Shown here: positions 9,169 through 17,172 of the stretch, piece after piece
Position numbering within the stretch: the stretch's first letter is position 1
Layout of the letters: every line of letters starts with the position of its first letter
NCBI RefSeq assembly: GCF_019774615.1
Contig: NZ_CP081497.1
Coordinates: forward strand, 2,046,001 to 2,110,000
Source: Streptomyces sp. BHT-5-2
GTDB lineage: Bacteria > Actinomycetota > Actinomycetes > Streptomycetales > Streptomycetaceae
Direction of reading: 5' to 3'
DNA: 64,000 bases
The notes under the pieces: model-generated
Told to the model about the DNA's origin: nothing
Database searches by the model: none
What the model saw: the letters and a program-made list of their open reading frames with translations, nothing else
Made by a program: the position numbers and the translations under genes

Positions 9169-9804
9169 ATGAAGATCACGGTTGTCGGAGCCTCGGGAGG
9201 CATCGGCCGGCACCTCGTCAGGCAGGCACTGGCAGACGGACACGACGTGACCGCCGCACTGCGCAGCCCCGAGAAACTGACCGTCCGCCACCCGCGCCTC
9301 ACGATCGTCCGCACCGACGCGCTCGACGCCGCCTCCGTCGAACCCGCCGTCGAGGGCGCCGACGCGGTCCTCTCCGGCATCGGCCAGGTCGGCCGTCACG
9401 ATCCACTGCGCCCCGCCTCCACCTCGGCCCGCGCGGTGGCCGAGGCCATGGCGGCAACCGGCGTACGCCGCCTGCTCGTTGTCAGCGCCGGCCCGCTCAA
9501 CCGCACCGGCGCCGGCCAGCCGGTCCTCACCCACCGGGTCTTCGGACCGCTCCTCTGGGCCATCCTCAAGGAGGTCTACACCGACCTCGAACGCATGGAG
9601 GCCGTGCTCCGAGAGACCGACCTCGACTGGACCTCCGTCCGTCCGCCCCGGCTGCTCGACAAGCCGGGCACCGGCCGCTATCGCCACGCCGTCGAAGCCG
9701 GCCCGTCCGGCAGCTCCATCCCTCGCGCCGACGTCGCCCGCGCCATGCTCGACTTCATCCCCGACCCCACCACCTACCACCACGCGGTCGGCGTCAGCAG
9801 CTGA
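9169..9804 (+). CDS. NAD(P)-binding atypical SDR (NmrA-like)
   Basis: 211 residues with an N-terminal Rossmann motif VVGASGGIGRHL (GxxGxxG). The fold resembles NmrA-like atypical short-chain reductases, including VVSAGPLNRTG and LDWTSVRPPRLLD, the family's usual substrate-loop segment. The classical YxxxK catalytic pair is not evident, which is common in this subgroup. GGAGG at 9160-9164 picks the ATG at 9169 over an in-frame start at 9061, which would run through the operators. Repression by the divergent TetR protein is likely. Confidence 0.88.
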   Translation: MKITVVGASGGIGRHLVRQALADGHDVTAALRSPEKLTVRHPRLTIVRTDALDAASVEPAVEGADAVLSGIGQVGRHDPLRPASTSARAVAEAMAATGVRRLLVVSAGPLNRTGAGQPVLTHRVFGPLLWAILKEVYTDLERMEAVLRETDLDWTSVRPPRLLDKPGTGRYRHAVEAGPSGSSIPRADVARAMLDFIPDPTTYHHAVGVSS

Positions 9805-9844
9805 ACCCCACTGCCTCCCTTCATCCGTCCCCCTCCCCCTCTCC

Positions 9845-10660
9845 TCACCCCTCGGCCGTGATCACCTCCCTCACCTCCGTCACCAGGTGTTCCGCCTGGG
9901 TGAGGGTGTGGTGCAACTGGGCCTGGGTGTGGCCGAGTTCGCCGAGGAGTGTGGTGGCGCGGGCGGTGAAGCCCGGTGGGGTGTGGGGGAGGGCTGCGAC
10001 CGCCGCCAGGGCGCCCTTTTCGTTGAGGCACCAGATGCGGTGGTGGGCGTGCAGGGCCTGGACGAGGGCGCCGACCGCCCGGGACAGGCACAGTGAGGCG
10101 TGCAGGACATCGGCGGTCGCGGCCGACTTGGCCGCCATCGCCACCGAGAAGCCCGCGTCCCAGACGGCGGCCCCGGCCAGTGCCTTGCGCAGGGGCTCGG
10201 GATACGTCCCGGTCTCCTCTTTGAGGCGACCCAACTCCCCGGACTCGTCGGCCAGTATGCGGCCGAGGGCCACCTCGCCCGGATAGGCGGGAGACCAGAA
10301 GCCGAGCGGGTGGCCGGCCTGCATGCCGGTCTCGAAGCGGCCGGTGCGGCAGTCCTCCCACACCCGCCGCACCCGGTCCAGATCCCGGAAGATCCAGTCC
10401 ACATGGCTGCCGTCGGGCAGGACCAGCCACGCCCCGCCGTTCACCCAGGGCCCCCAGGCACCCGGTGGGTGTATCTCGACGGGGCCGCCGGTCACGTCCG
10501 CCGCCAACGCCTCCAGCGCGGGCAGGTCCAGTGTGTCCCGGTAGTAGACGCCCAGGTCCCAGTCGGAATCAGGGCGGTTGGTTCCTCGTGCGCGGCTGCC
10601 CCCGAGCATGACCCCGATGACTCCCGGCACCCGCGCGATGCGTGCCGCGATCTCTTTCAT
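9845..10660 (-). CDS. Nucleotidyltransferase-fold protein
   Basis: 271 residues. The polymerase-beta-type motif GGSRARGTNRPDSDWDLGVYY near the N-terminus contains the metal-binding pair DSDWD, and VDWIFRDLDR supplies a third acidic position. The helical C-terminal half resembles kanamycin nucleotidyltransferase-like proteins. The substrate is unknown; antibiotic or tRNA-like targets are both possible. Start ATG at 10660 (MKEIAARI) is preferred; an in-frame TTG at 10699 would add 13 residues. No good ribosome site precedes either. It is convergent with the gene ending at 9804. Confidence 0.85.
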   Translation of the reverse strand: MKEIAARIARVPGVIGVMLGGSRARGTNRPDSDWDLGVYYRDTLDLPALEALAADVTGGPVEIHPPGAWGPWVNGGAWLVLPDGSHVDWIFRDLDRVRRVWEDCRTGRFETGMQAGHPLGFWSPAYPGEVALGRILADESGELGRLKEETGTYPEPLRKALAGAAVWDAGFSVAMAAKSAATADVLHASLCLSRAVGALVQALHAHHRIWCLNEKGALAAVAALPHTPPGFTARATTLLGELGHTQAQLHHTLTQAEHLVTEVREVITAEG

Positions 10661-10783
10661 GGCAACGAGGCTAGGGGCCGGGCGGGGGGAAGGAATCAAC
10701 CCACGGTTCTCAAACCTGGGTATGAGCCGCCCGGTTCTGCCTCCAGCCCCGCCTGGCCGCGCAGTTCCCCGCAGGTCGCCCCC

Positions 10784-11272
10784 TCAATCCGGCCGCAGGC
10801 CGTCCTCCAGCTCCACCGGTCCGTGGCCGTTCTCCAGGGCGTCCAGGGCGCCGCGAACGCGTAGGCACAGGCCCTTGGCCAGCAGGGTTTCAGCCTCGTC
10901 CCAGTGGGCCAGGCGCCAGGAGAGGAGTTCCTCCTCCTGCAGGCGGATCGCGGCGAGCTGTGCCGCGTCCAGTACTCCGCCGTCGAAGAGGTACGACACC
11001 AGTGGGGGCCGGGCCTCCCCGTGCACCCAGTCGACGGCGAGCAGCCGGCCCGGTGCCACGTCCAGGCCGATCTCCTCCAGGGTCTCCCGGCGGGCGGCCT
11101 GGCGCGGGGTTTCCCCGGTGTCGGACTCGATGGTGCCGCCGGGCAGGATCCAGGTGTCCCGGTAGTTGGGTTCCACGAGCAGCAGGCGGCCTTCCGCGTC
11201 GCGGAAGATGACCCCCGCGCCGGCGAGCACACGGGGCAGTCCGGCGATATAGCGGGCGTAGTCGTCGTCCAT
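10784..11272 (-). CDS. Nudix hydrolase
   Basis: 162 residues with the Nudix box GGTIESDTGETPRQAARRET followed by LEEIGLD. The REtLEE part is canonical and the spacing between GG and the first Glu is two residues longer than usual. Members hydrolyse nucleoside diphosphates linked to another group. The ATG at 11272 (MDDDYARYIAG) begins just before the fold. It ends 123 bases from the nucleotidyltransferase start and is divergent from glxK. The substrate cannot be read from the sequence. Confidence 0.88.
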   Translation of the reverse strand: MDDDYARYIAGLPRVLAGAGVIFRDAEGRLLLVEPNYRDTWILPGGTIESDTGETPRQAARRETLEEIGLDVAPGRLLAVDWVHGEARPPLVSYLFDGGVLDAAQLAAIRLQEEELLSWRLAHWDEAETLLAKGLCLRVRGALDALENGHGPVELEDGLRPD

Positions 11273-11481
11273 GGTCGTCACGGGCGCGAGCCTAGGGGGT
11301 GGCCGGCGGCGCGGAGAAGCGCGGGCCAGGGGCTGACGGGACGCGGGGAGAGCGGACAGGGGCAGGTGAGGAGGGGAGGGCGGATGATCTCGGTCCGGTC
11401 CGTCCGCTCTGTTCGGCGGGGGTGTCGGGCGGATAAGGTCGCAGCGGCGCGACTGCCAGTTCGAAAGCAAGGGGAAACACG

Positions 11482-12639
11482 GTGGCGGACGCAGCAAGGA
11501 CAAACACAGCACATGTGCTGATCGCCGCGGACAAGTTCAAGGGCTCGCTCACGGCCGTCGAGGTCGCCGAGCACGTGACGGCCGGTCTGCGGCGCGTGGT
11601 CCCCGGTCTGGACGTGGCGGCGGTCCCGGTCGCGGACGGCGGTGACGGGACGACCGCGGCGGCCCTCGCGGCCGGTTTCACCCGGCACGAGGCACGGGTC
11701 ACCGGCCCCACCGGCGAGCCGGTGACGGCCACCTTCGCGCTGCGCGAGGACGGTACGGCGGTGGTGGAGATGGCCGAGGCATCCGGCCTCCAGCACCTCC
11801 CGAAGGACGTCTTCGCCCCCCTGACGGCCACCACCTACGGCACCGGTGAGCTGCTGCTCGCGGCGCTGGACGCGGGGGCCACGTCGATCGTCTTCGGGGT
11901 CGGCGGCAGCGCCACCACCGACGGCGGCGCGGGCATGCTGGCGGCGCTGGGCGCCCGCTTCCTGGACGCCGGCGGAGCACCGGTCGGGCCGGGCGGCGGC
12001 GGACTGCGGGAGCTGGCCACGGCCGACCTGTCGGGACTCGACCCGCGGCTGGCCCGTACGGACATCGTGCTCGCCAGCGACGTCGACAATCCGCTGACCG
12101 GTCCCAAGGGCGCGCCGGCCGTCTACGGGCCCCAGAAGGGCGCGAGCGAGGAGGACGTCGCCGTTCTGGACGCCGCGCTGGCGCACTTCGCCGAGGTGCT
12201 GGAGCGCGCCGTCGGCCCGAAGGCGGCCGAGCACGCGCTGGCCCCCGGGGCCGGGGCGGCGGGCGGCATCGGGTACGGCGCGCTGGTCGGGCTGGATGCC
12301 GCGTTCCGGCCGGGGATCGACGTGATGCTGGACGTGCTGGGGTTCGCGCCGGCGCTGGCCCGGGCCACGTTCGTGATCACCGGTGAGGGGTCGCTCGACG
12401 CGCAGACCCTGCACGGCAAGGCGCCGGCCGGGGTCGCGGCGGCGGCGCGGGCGGCGGGCATCGAGGTGGCCGCGGTCTGCGGGCGGCTGCAACTGCCCGA
12501 GGAGGCGCTCGCGGCGGCGGGCATCCGCCGTGCGTACGCCCTGACGGACCTGGAACCCGACCCGGTCCGCTGCATGGCCGAGGCGGGCCCGCTGCTGGAG
12601 CGGGCGGCGGAGAGCCTGGCGCGGGACTTCCTGGTCTGA
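11482..12639 (+). CDS. glxK: Glycerate kinase
   Basis: 385 residues of the GlxK/GarK family. It phosphorylates D-glycerate with ATP and feeds the product into glycolysis. Diagnostic segments are IAADKFKGSLTA at the N-terminus, VADGGDGT, VGGSATTDGGAGM and GEGSLDAQTLHGKAP. GTG at 11482 lies behind AAGGGGA at 11469-11475. It is a single-gene unit ending at a strong hairpin. In an organism with an active ethylmalonyl-CoA pathway it would help C2/C3 metabolism, though no genetic link is seen here. Confidence 0.92.
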   Translation: MADAARTNTAHVLIAADKFKGSLTAVEVAEHVTAGLRRVVPGLDVAAVPVADGGDGTTAAALAAGFTRHEARVTGPTGEPVTATFALREDGTAVVEMAEASGLQHLPKDVFAPLTATTYGTGELLLAALDAGATSIVFGVGGSATTDGGAGMLAALGARFLDAGGAPVGPGGGGLRELATADLSGLDPRLARTDIVLASDVDNPLTGPKGAPAVYGPQKGASEEDVAVLDAALAHFAEVLERAVGPKAAEHALAPGAGAAGGIGYGALVGLDAAFRPGIDVMLDVLGFAPALARATFVITGEGSLDAQTLHGKAPAGVAAAARAAGIEVAAVCGRLQLPEEALAAAGIRRAYALTDLEPDPVRCMAEAGPLLERAAESLARDFLV

Positions 12640-12733
12640 GGGCCGGTCTCTGAGGGCCGGTCTCCGGGGACCGGGGGCCGAGGCGACCCGGCGGAATGCC
12701 GGAGAGGCGGGCCGGGCACGGGCCCACACACGA

Positions 12734-12769
12734 AAAGGCCCCGAGCGGAATGTTCCGCTCGGGGCCTTT
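12734..12769. terminator. Bidirectional terminator hairpin between glxK and pssA
   Basis: Seventeen-base perfect arms (AAAGGCCCCGAGCGGAA and its complement) with a TG loop. It has A-runs on the left and T-runs on the right, so it can work for both converging transcripts, glxK and the psd-pssA operon. Confidence 0.9.
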
Positions 12770-12804
12770 CGGCGTTCTCCGGGGGGTGCCGCCGCCCGGG
12801 CCCG

Positions 12805-13662
12805 TCAGGGCTGGTGCGCTGCGCGCGACTCGGCGCGCGACTCGCGGCGGTTGTCGCGGAAGGTGTTGACCCTCCGGGCCGTCGCGAAGACCGGGATCAT
12901 GGCGCCCAGCACGATCTGCAGGGAGCAGCCGGTCTGCAGCAGCAGCTGGCCGCCGGGGGCGTCCAGAGCCCAGGCGGCGAGCATGCCCATGCTGAGCACG
13001 ATCCAGCTGAGCATCGCCACCGCGAGCCGGCCCCGCGGCTTGGGGTACTCGACCCGGCTCACCATCAGCCAGGCCACGCCGATGATCGCCAGCAGGGTCG
13101 GCAGGAACGGCAGCTCCAGCAGGACGATGGCGACGACGGTCAGGGCGCCGAAGGGGCTCGGCATGCCCTGGAAGATGCCGTCGCGCAGCGTGACGCAGGA
13201 GAAGCGGGCAAGCCGCAGCACCACCGCCAGCAGCACCACCACCGCCGCGACCACCGACACCCGCTGGTGCGCGTCCTGGGCGACCATGCCCCAGGTCACC
13301 ACGAAGTAGGCGGGTGCCAGGCCGAAGCTGATCAGGTCGGAGAGGTTGTCGAGCTCGGCCCCCATCGCCGAGGCCCGCAGCTTGCGCGCCACCAGCCCGT
13401 CGAAGAGGTCGAAGACCGACGCCAGCAGCATCAGGATCACGGCCATCGCCGCGCTGTGCCGTGCCATCCCGCCGTCCTCGGTCCCCGTCAGGTGGGGGAT
13501 GAGGACGCCGGTGGTGGTGAAGTACACGGCCATGAAGCCGCAGATGGCGTTGCCGAGCGTGAGGGTGTCCGCTATTGACAGCCGCGTGGACAGCGGCATG
13601 TCGTCGTCCTCGTCGGTTTCGGGCGCCCAGCCCGCCTGCGTCTCGGGATCAATCACGGTCAA
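12805..13662 (-). CDS. pssA: CDP-diacylglycerol--serine O-phosphatidyltransferase
   Basis: 285 residues, an integral membrane enzyme that makes phosphatidylserine from CDP-diacylglycerol and serine. The CDP-alcohol phosphotransferase motif is complete: DGLVARKLRASAMGAELDNL, with the last two aspartates in LDNLSD. Six or more hydrophobic helices follow the acidic N-terminus (ETDEDDDMP). The TTG start at 13662 lies inside the end of psd (14-base overlap); a GTG at 13656 is an alternative. The product is the substrate of Psd, so the pair makes phosphatidylethanolamine, the main Streptomyces phospholipid. Confidence 0.93.
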   Translation of the reverse strand: MTVIDPETQAGWAPETDEDDDMPLSTRLSIADTLTLGNAICGFMAVYFTTTGVLIPHLTGTEDGGMARHSAAMAVILMLLASVFDLFDGLVARKLRASAMGAELDNLSDLISFGLAPAYFVVTWGMVAQDAHQRVSVVAAVVVLLAVVLRLARFSCVTLRDGIFQGMPSPFGALTVVAIVLLELPFLPTLLAIIGVAWLMVSRVEYPKPRGRLAVAMLSWIVLSMGMLAAWALDAPGGQLLLQTGCSLQIVLGAMIPVFATARRVNTFRDNRRESRAESRAAHQP

Positions 13663-14296
13663 GGCGAGTCACCCCCGCGGTAGTGGCCTGGCCGACCTCG
13701 ACGGCCGGCTCGACGCCCTCCGGGAGATAGACGTCCACCCGCGAGCCGAAGCGGATCAGACCGATGCGCTCGCCCTGCTCGACCTTGGTGCCCTGGGGCA
13801 CGTAGGGGACGATGCGGCGGGCGACCGCGCCGGCGATCTGCACCATCTCGATGTCGCCCAGCTCGGTGTCGAAGTGCCAGACGACCCGCTCGTTGTTCTC
13901 GCTCTCCTTGTTGAACGCCGGGACGAAGCCGCCGGGGATGTGCTCCACGGACGTCACCGTGCCGGCCAGCGGCGCGCGGTTGACGTGGACGTTCAACGGG
14001 CTCATGAAGATCGCGACGCGGGTGCGGCCGTCCTTCCACGGCATGATGCTCTGCACCACGCCGTCGGCCGGAGAGATGACGCGGCCCTGAGCGATCTCTC
14101 GCTCGGGGTCGCGGAAGAACCACAGCATGCCCGCCGCGAGTGCGGTGGTGGGCACGGCGACGGCGGCCCAGCGTCCCGACCGGCGGGCGCGGGCCACGCT
14201 GAGCGCCGCCGTTGCCACGGTCGGGAGGAGCCACGGCGACGCTCCGCGCGCGAGGCGGACGCGACCGCGTTGTGCAGAGGATTGGCTGTGGGGCAT
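13649..14296 (-). CDS. psd: Phosphatidylserine decarboxylase proenzyme
   Basis: 215 residues of the short Psd type. It decarboxylates phosphatidylserine to phosphatidylethanolamine. The self-cleavage site is in LIRFGSRVDVYLP (Gly-Ser), where the serine becomes the pyruvoyl group. SPADGVVQS and MSPLNVHVNRAP are the other family blocks, and one membrane helix lies near residues 40-60. AAGGTC precedes the ATG. A 170-base gap separates it from the acyl-CoA dehydrogenase gene upstream, so it may have its own promoter. Confidence 0.93.
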   Translation of the reverse strand: MPHSQSSAQRGRVRLARGASPWLLPTVATAALSVARARRSGRWAAVAVPTTALAAGMLWFFRDPEREIAQGRVISPADGVVQSIMPWKDGRTRVAIFMSPLNVHVNRAPLAGTVTSVEHIPGGFVPAFNKESENNERVVWHFDTELGDIEMVQIAGAVARRIVPYVPQGTKVEQGERIGLIRFGSRVDVYLPEGVEPAVEVGQATTAGVTRLDRD

Positions 14297-14466
14297 GGAT
14301 GACCTTCGTAGCGGAGGATGCCGCGTATGGATACGGGGGACGGCGGCTTTCCTGGGATGCTATCGGTTGCGAGCGGCAACTGGCCAAGAGCCAGAGCCAA
14401 TCCGTGGCCGAAGAACGATGACAGGGTGTGATCTTTATCTAGCAGAAAGCGCCCCAAAAGGGATCT

Positions 14467-15672
14467 TCAGCCCTGGATCCGGTACTCCTCAAGTAGCCGC
14501 CGGCCAATGATCATTTTCTGGATCTCGGCCGTGCCCTCGCCGATCAGCAGCATCGGGGCCTCGCGGTAGAGGCGCTCGATCTCGTACTCCTTGGAGAAGC
14601 CGTAACCGCCGTGGATGCGGAACGCGTCCTCGACCACCTCCTTGCAGTACTCGGAGGCCAGGTACTTCGCCATGCCCGCTTCAAGGTCGTTTCGTTGCCC
14701 CGAGTCCTTTTTGCGTGCGGCATTAACCATCATGGCATGCGCCGCCTCCACCTTTGTCGCCATTTCCGCAAGTTTGAACTGGATCGCCTGGTGCTGGGCG
14801 ATCGGCTTGCCGAACGTGTGCCGCTGCTGCGCGTACGCCACGCCCAGCTCGAAGGCCCGCTGGGCCACCCCGCAGCCGCGGGCGGCCACATTGACCCGGC
14901 CCACCTCGACGCCGTCCATCATGTGATAGAAGCCACGCCCGGTCTCGCCGCCGAGGACCCGGTCCGCCGGCACCCGCAGACCGTCCATGATCAGCTCGGT
15001 GGTGTCGACCCCCTTGTACCCCATCTTCTCGATCTTGCCCGGAATGGTCAGGCCCGGCCGGACCTCGCCGAAGCCCGCCTCCTTCTCCACCAGGAAGGTC
15101 GTCATCGACTTGTGCGGGGCGGTGCCCTCCGGGTGGCCCTCGTCCGTGCGGCACAGCACCGCCACGAGGGTGGACGAGCCGCCGTTGGTCAGCCACATCT
15201 TCTGGCCGTTCAGGACGTACTCGTCGCCGTCCCGGACACCCTTGGAGGAAATCGCCGACACATCGGAGCCCAGCGCCGGCTCCGACATGGAGAAGGCGCC
15301 CCGGATCTCACCGGCCGCCATCTTCGGGAGGAAATAGTCCTTCTGCTCCTGCGTGCCGTGCTGCTTGAGCATGTACGCCACGATGAAGTGCGTGTTGATG
15401 ATGCCGGAGACGCTCATCCAGCCGCGGGCGATCTCCTCGACCGTCAGCGCATAGGTGAGCAGCGACTCGCCCAGCCCGCCGTACTCCTCGGGAATCATCA
15501 GCCCGAACACGCCGAGTTCCTTCAGGCCCTCGACGATCTGCATCGGGTATTCGTCGCGGTGCTCCAGCTCCGTGGCGACCGGGATGATCTCCTTGTCCAC
15601 GAAATCCCGGACGGTGGAGAGGATTTCCCCCTGGATGTCGGTCAGGCCCTCGGTCCGTGCAAGACGCGCCAT
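14467..15672 (-). CDS. Acyl-CoA dehydrogenase, probable methylsuccinyl-CoA dehydrogenase
   Basis: 401 residues with the flavin and substrate segments of acyl-CoA dehydrogenases: FSMSEPALGSDVSAI, WLTNGG, RRLLEEYRIQG, and the C-terminal catalytic region EAPMLLIGEGTAEIQKMI, where a Glu acts as base. The family oxidises acyl-CoA to the trans-enoyl form using FAD. Its position in a block with ccr, meaA, a lyase and a MaoC hydratase makes methylsuccinyl-CoA to mesaconyl-CoA the likely step. The gene begins four bases after the maoC stop, so the two are co-translated. Family assignment is firm; the substrate is inferred from context. Confidence 0.88.
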   Translation of the reverse strand: MARLARTEGLTDIQGEILSTVRDFVDKEIIPVATELEHRDEYPMQIVEGLKELGVFGLMIPEEYGGLGESLLTYALTVEEIARGWMSVSGIINTHFIVAYMLKQHGTQEQKDYFLPKMAAGEIRGAFSMSEPALGSDVSAISSKGVRDGDEYVLNGQKMWLTNGGSSTLVAVLCRTDEGHPEGTAPHKSMTTFLVEKEAGFGEVRPGLTIPGKIEKMGYKGVDTTELIMDGLRVPADRVLGGETGRGFYHMMDGVEVGRVNVAARGCGVAQRAFELGVAYAQQRHTFGKPIAQHQAIQFKLAEMATKVEAAHAMMVNAARKKDSGQRNDLEAGMAKYLASEYCKEVVEDAFRIHGGYGFSKEYEIERLYREAPMLLIGEGTAEIQKMIIGRRLLEEYRIQG

Positions 15673-15676
15673 GGGG

Positions 15677-16210
15677 TCACTTCTCCTTCCGGGCCGCGGG
15701 GGCCTTGAGCTCGGGGCGGCCGGGCTGCTCGCCGCCGCGCTCCTTGATGTAGGTGGCCGTGGGGACCATCACCTTGCGCCGGAAGACGCAGACCAGGGTG
15801 CCGTCCTGCTTGTAGCCCTTGGTCTCGACGTGGACGATGCCCCGGTCGGACTTGGACCTCGACGGCGTCTTGTCGAGCACCGTCGTCTCGCCGTAGATCG
15901 TGTCGCCGTGGAACGTGGGCGCCACGTGCTTCAGCGACTCGATCTCCAGATTGGCGATGGCCTTTCCGGAGACGTCCGGCACCGACATGCCGAGCAGCAG
16001 CGAGTAGATGTAATTGCCGACGACCACGTTCTTTCCGAAGTCGGTGGTCTGCTCGGCGTAGTTGCTGTCCATGTGCAGCGGATGATGGTTCATGGTCAGC
16101 AGGCAGAACAGGTGGTCGTCGTATTCGGTCACCGTCTTTCCCGGCCAGTGCTTGTAGACGTCGCCGACGGTGAACTCTTCATAGGTACGGCCGAACTGCA
16201 TTGCGCTCAT
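15677..16210 (-). CDS. MaoC-family hydratase, probable mesaconyl-CoA hydratase
   Basis: 177 residues with a hot-dog fold. The hydratase motif appears as HHPLHMDSNYAE, with the catalytic Asp/His pair, followed by FGKNVVVGNYI. It should hydrate mesaconyl-CoA to beta-methylmalyl-CoA between the dehydrogenase and the lyase. The start at 16210 shares ATGA with the stop of the lyase gene, indicating translational coupling. A charged tail of about 20 residues (GGEQPGRPELKAPAARKEK) follows the fold. The step is inferred from operon context. Confidence 0.87.
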   Translation of the reverse strand: MSAMQFGRTYEEFTVGDVYKHWPGKTVTEYDDHLFCLLTMNHHPLHMDSNYAEQTTDFGKNVVVGNYIYSLLLGMSVPDVSGKAIANLEIESLKHVAPTFHGDTIYGETTVLDKTPSRSKSDRGIVHVETKGYKQDGTLVCVFRRKVMVPTATYIKERGGEQPGRPELKAPAARKEK

Positions 16211-17172
16211 GCCTCCGGGGCTTCGAAAGTGGACGTACGGGCCATGCCGGCGGCCCGGCCCTTTCCGGCGATGACCAGCGCCATTTTGCGGCTCGCCTCA
16301 TCGATCATCTCGTCGCCGAGCATCGCGGAACCCTTCTTCCCGCCCGCCTCGGACGTGCACCACTCGTACGCGTCCAGGATCAGCTCGGCGTGGTCGTAGT
16401 CCTCCTGGGACGGCGAGAAGACCTCGTTGGCCGCCTCCACCTGACCGGGGTGCAGCACCCACTTGCCGTCGAAGCCCAGCGCGGCGGCCCGGCCGGCCAC
16501 CTCGCGGAACCCCTCGACGTTCTTGATCTGGAGGTAGGGGCCGTCGATGGCCTGGAGGTCGTGCGAGCGGGCCGCCATCAGGATGCGCATCAGGATGTAG
16601 TGGTAGGCGTCCGCCGGGTAGCCGGGCGGCTGCTCGCCGACCACCAGGGACTTCATGTTGATCGACGCCATGAAGTCCGCCGGGCCGAAGACGATGGTCT
16701 CCAGGCGGGGTGAGGCGCCGGCGATCGCGTCGACGTTCACCAGCCCCCTGGCGTTCTCGATCTGTGCCTCGATGCCGATCCGGCCGACCTCGAAGCCCAT
16801 GGCCTTCTCGATCTGCGTCAGCAGCAGGTCCAGCGCGGTCACCTGCGCGGCGTCCTGCACCTTCGGCAGCATGACGCAGTCGAGGTTCGGGCCGGCGCCC
16901 TCGACGACGGTGACGACGTCCCGGTAGGTCCACTCGGTGGTCCAGTCGTTGACCCGCACCACCCGCGTCTTGCCGCTCCAGTCGCCCTCGTTGAGGAACT
17001 TGACGATGGTGTGCCGGGCCTCCGGCTTGGCCAGCGGAGCGCAGGCGTCCTCCAGGTCCAGGAAGACCTGGTCGGCCGGCAGGCCCTGGGCCTTCTCCAG
17101 GAAGCGGGGGTTGCTGCCGGGTACCGCCAGGCACGAACGGCGCGGGCGCAGCCGTTGCACGGGCGGGGTCAT
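16207..17172 (-). CDS. HpcH/HpaI-CitE family lyase, probable malyl-CoA/beta-methylmalyl-CoA lyase
   Basis: 321 residues. CLAVPGSNPRFLEKA, FLDLEDACAPLAKPEAR and IEAQIENARGLVN carry the acidic metal ligands of the CitE family, and KWVLHPGQVEAANEVFSP closes the barrel. The length matches Mcl1 lyases. Expected reaction: beta-methylmalyl-CoA to glyoxylate and propionyl-CoA, which closes the glyoxylate-forming part of the ethylmalonyl-CoA pathway. The start (17172) overlaps the meaA stop by four bases and the stop overlaps the maoC start by four. Confidence 0.88.
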   Translation of the reverse strand: MTPPVQRLRPRRSCLAVPGSNPRFLEKAQGLPADQVFLDLEDACAPLAKPEARHTIVKFLNEGDWSGKTRVVRVNDWTTEWTYRDVVTVVEGAGPNLDCVMLPKVQDAAQVTALDLLLTQIEKAMGFEVGRIGIEAQIENARGLVNVDAIAGASPRLETIVFGPADFMASINMKSLVVGEQPPGYPADAYHYILMRILMAARSHDLQAIDGPYLQIKNVEGFREVAGRAAALGFDGKWVLHPGQVEAANEVFSPSQEDYDHAELILDAYEWCTSEAGGKKGSAMLGDEMIDEASRKMALVIAGKGRAAGMARTSTFEAPEA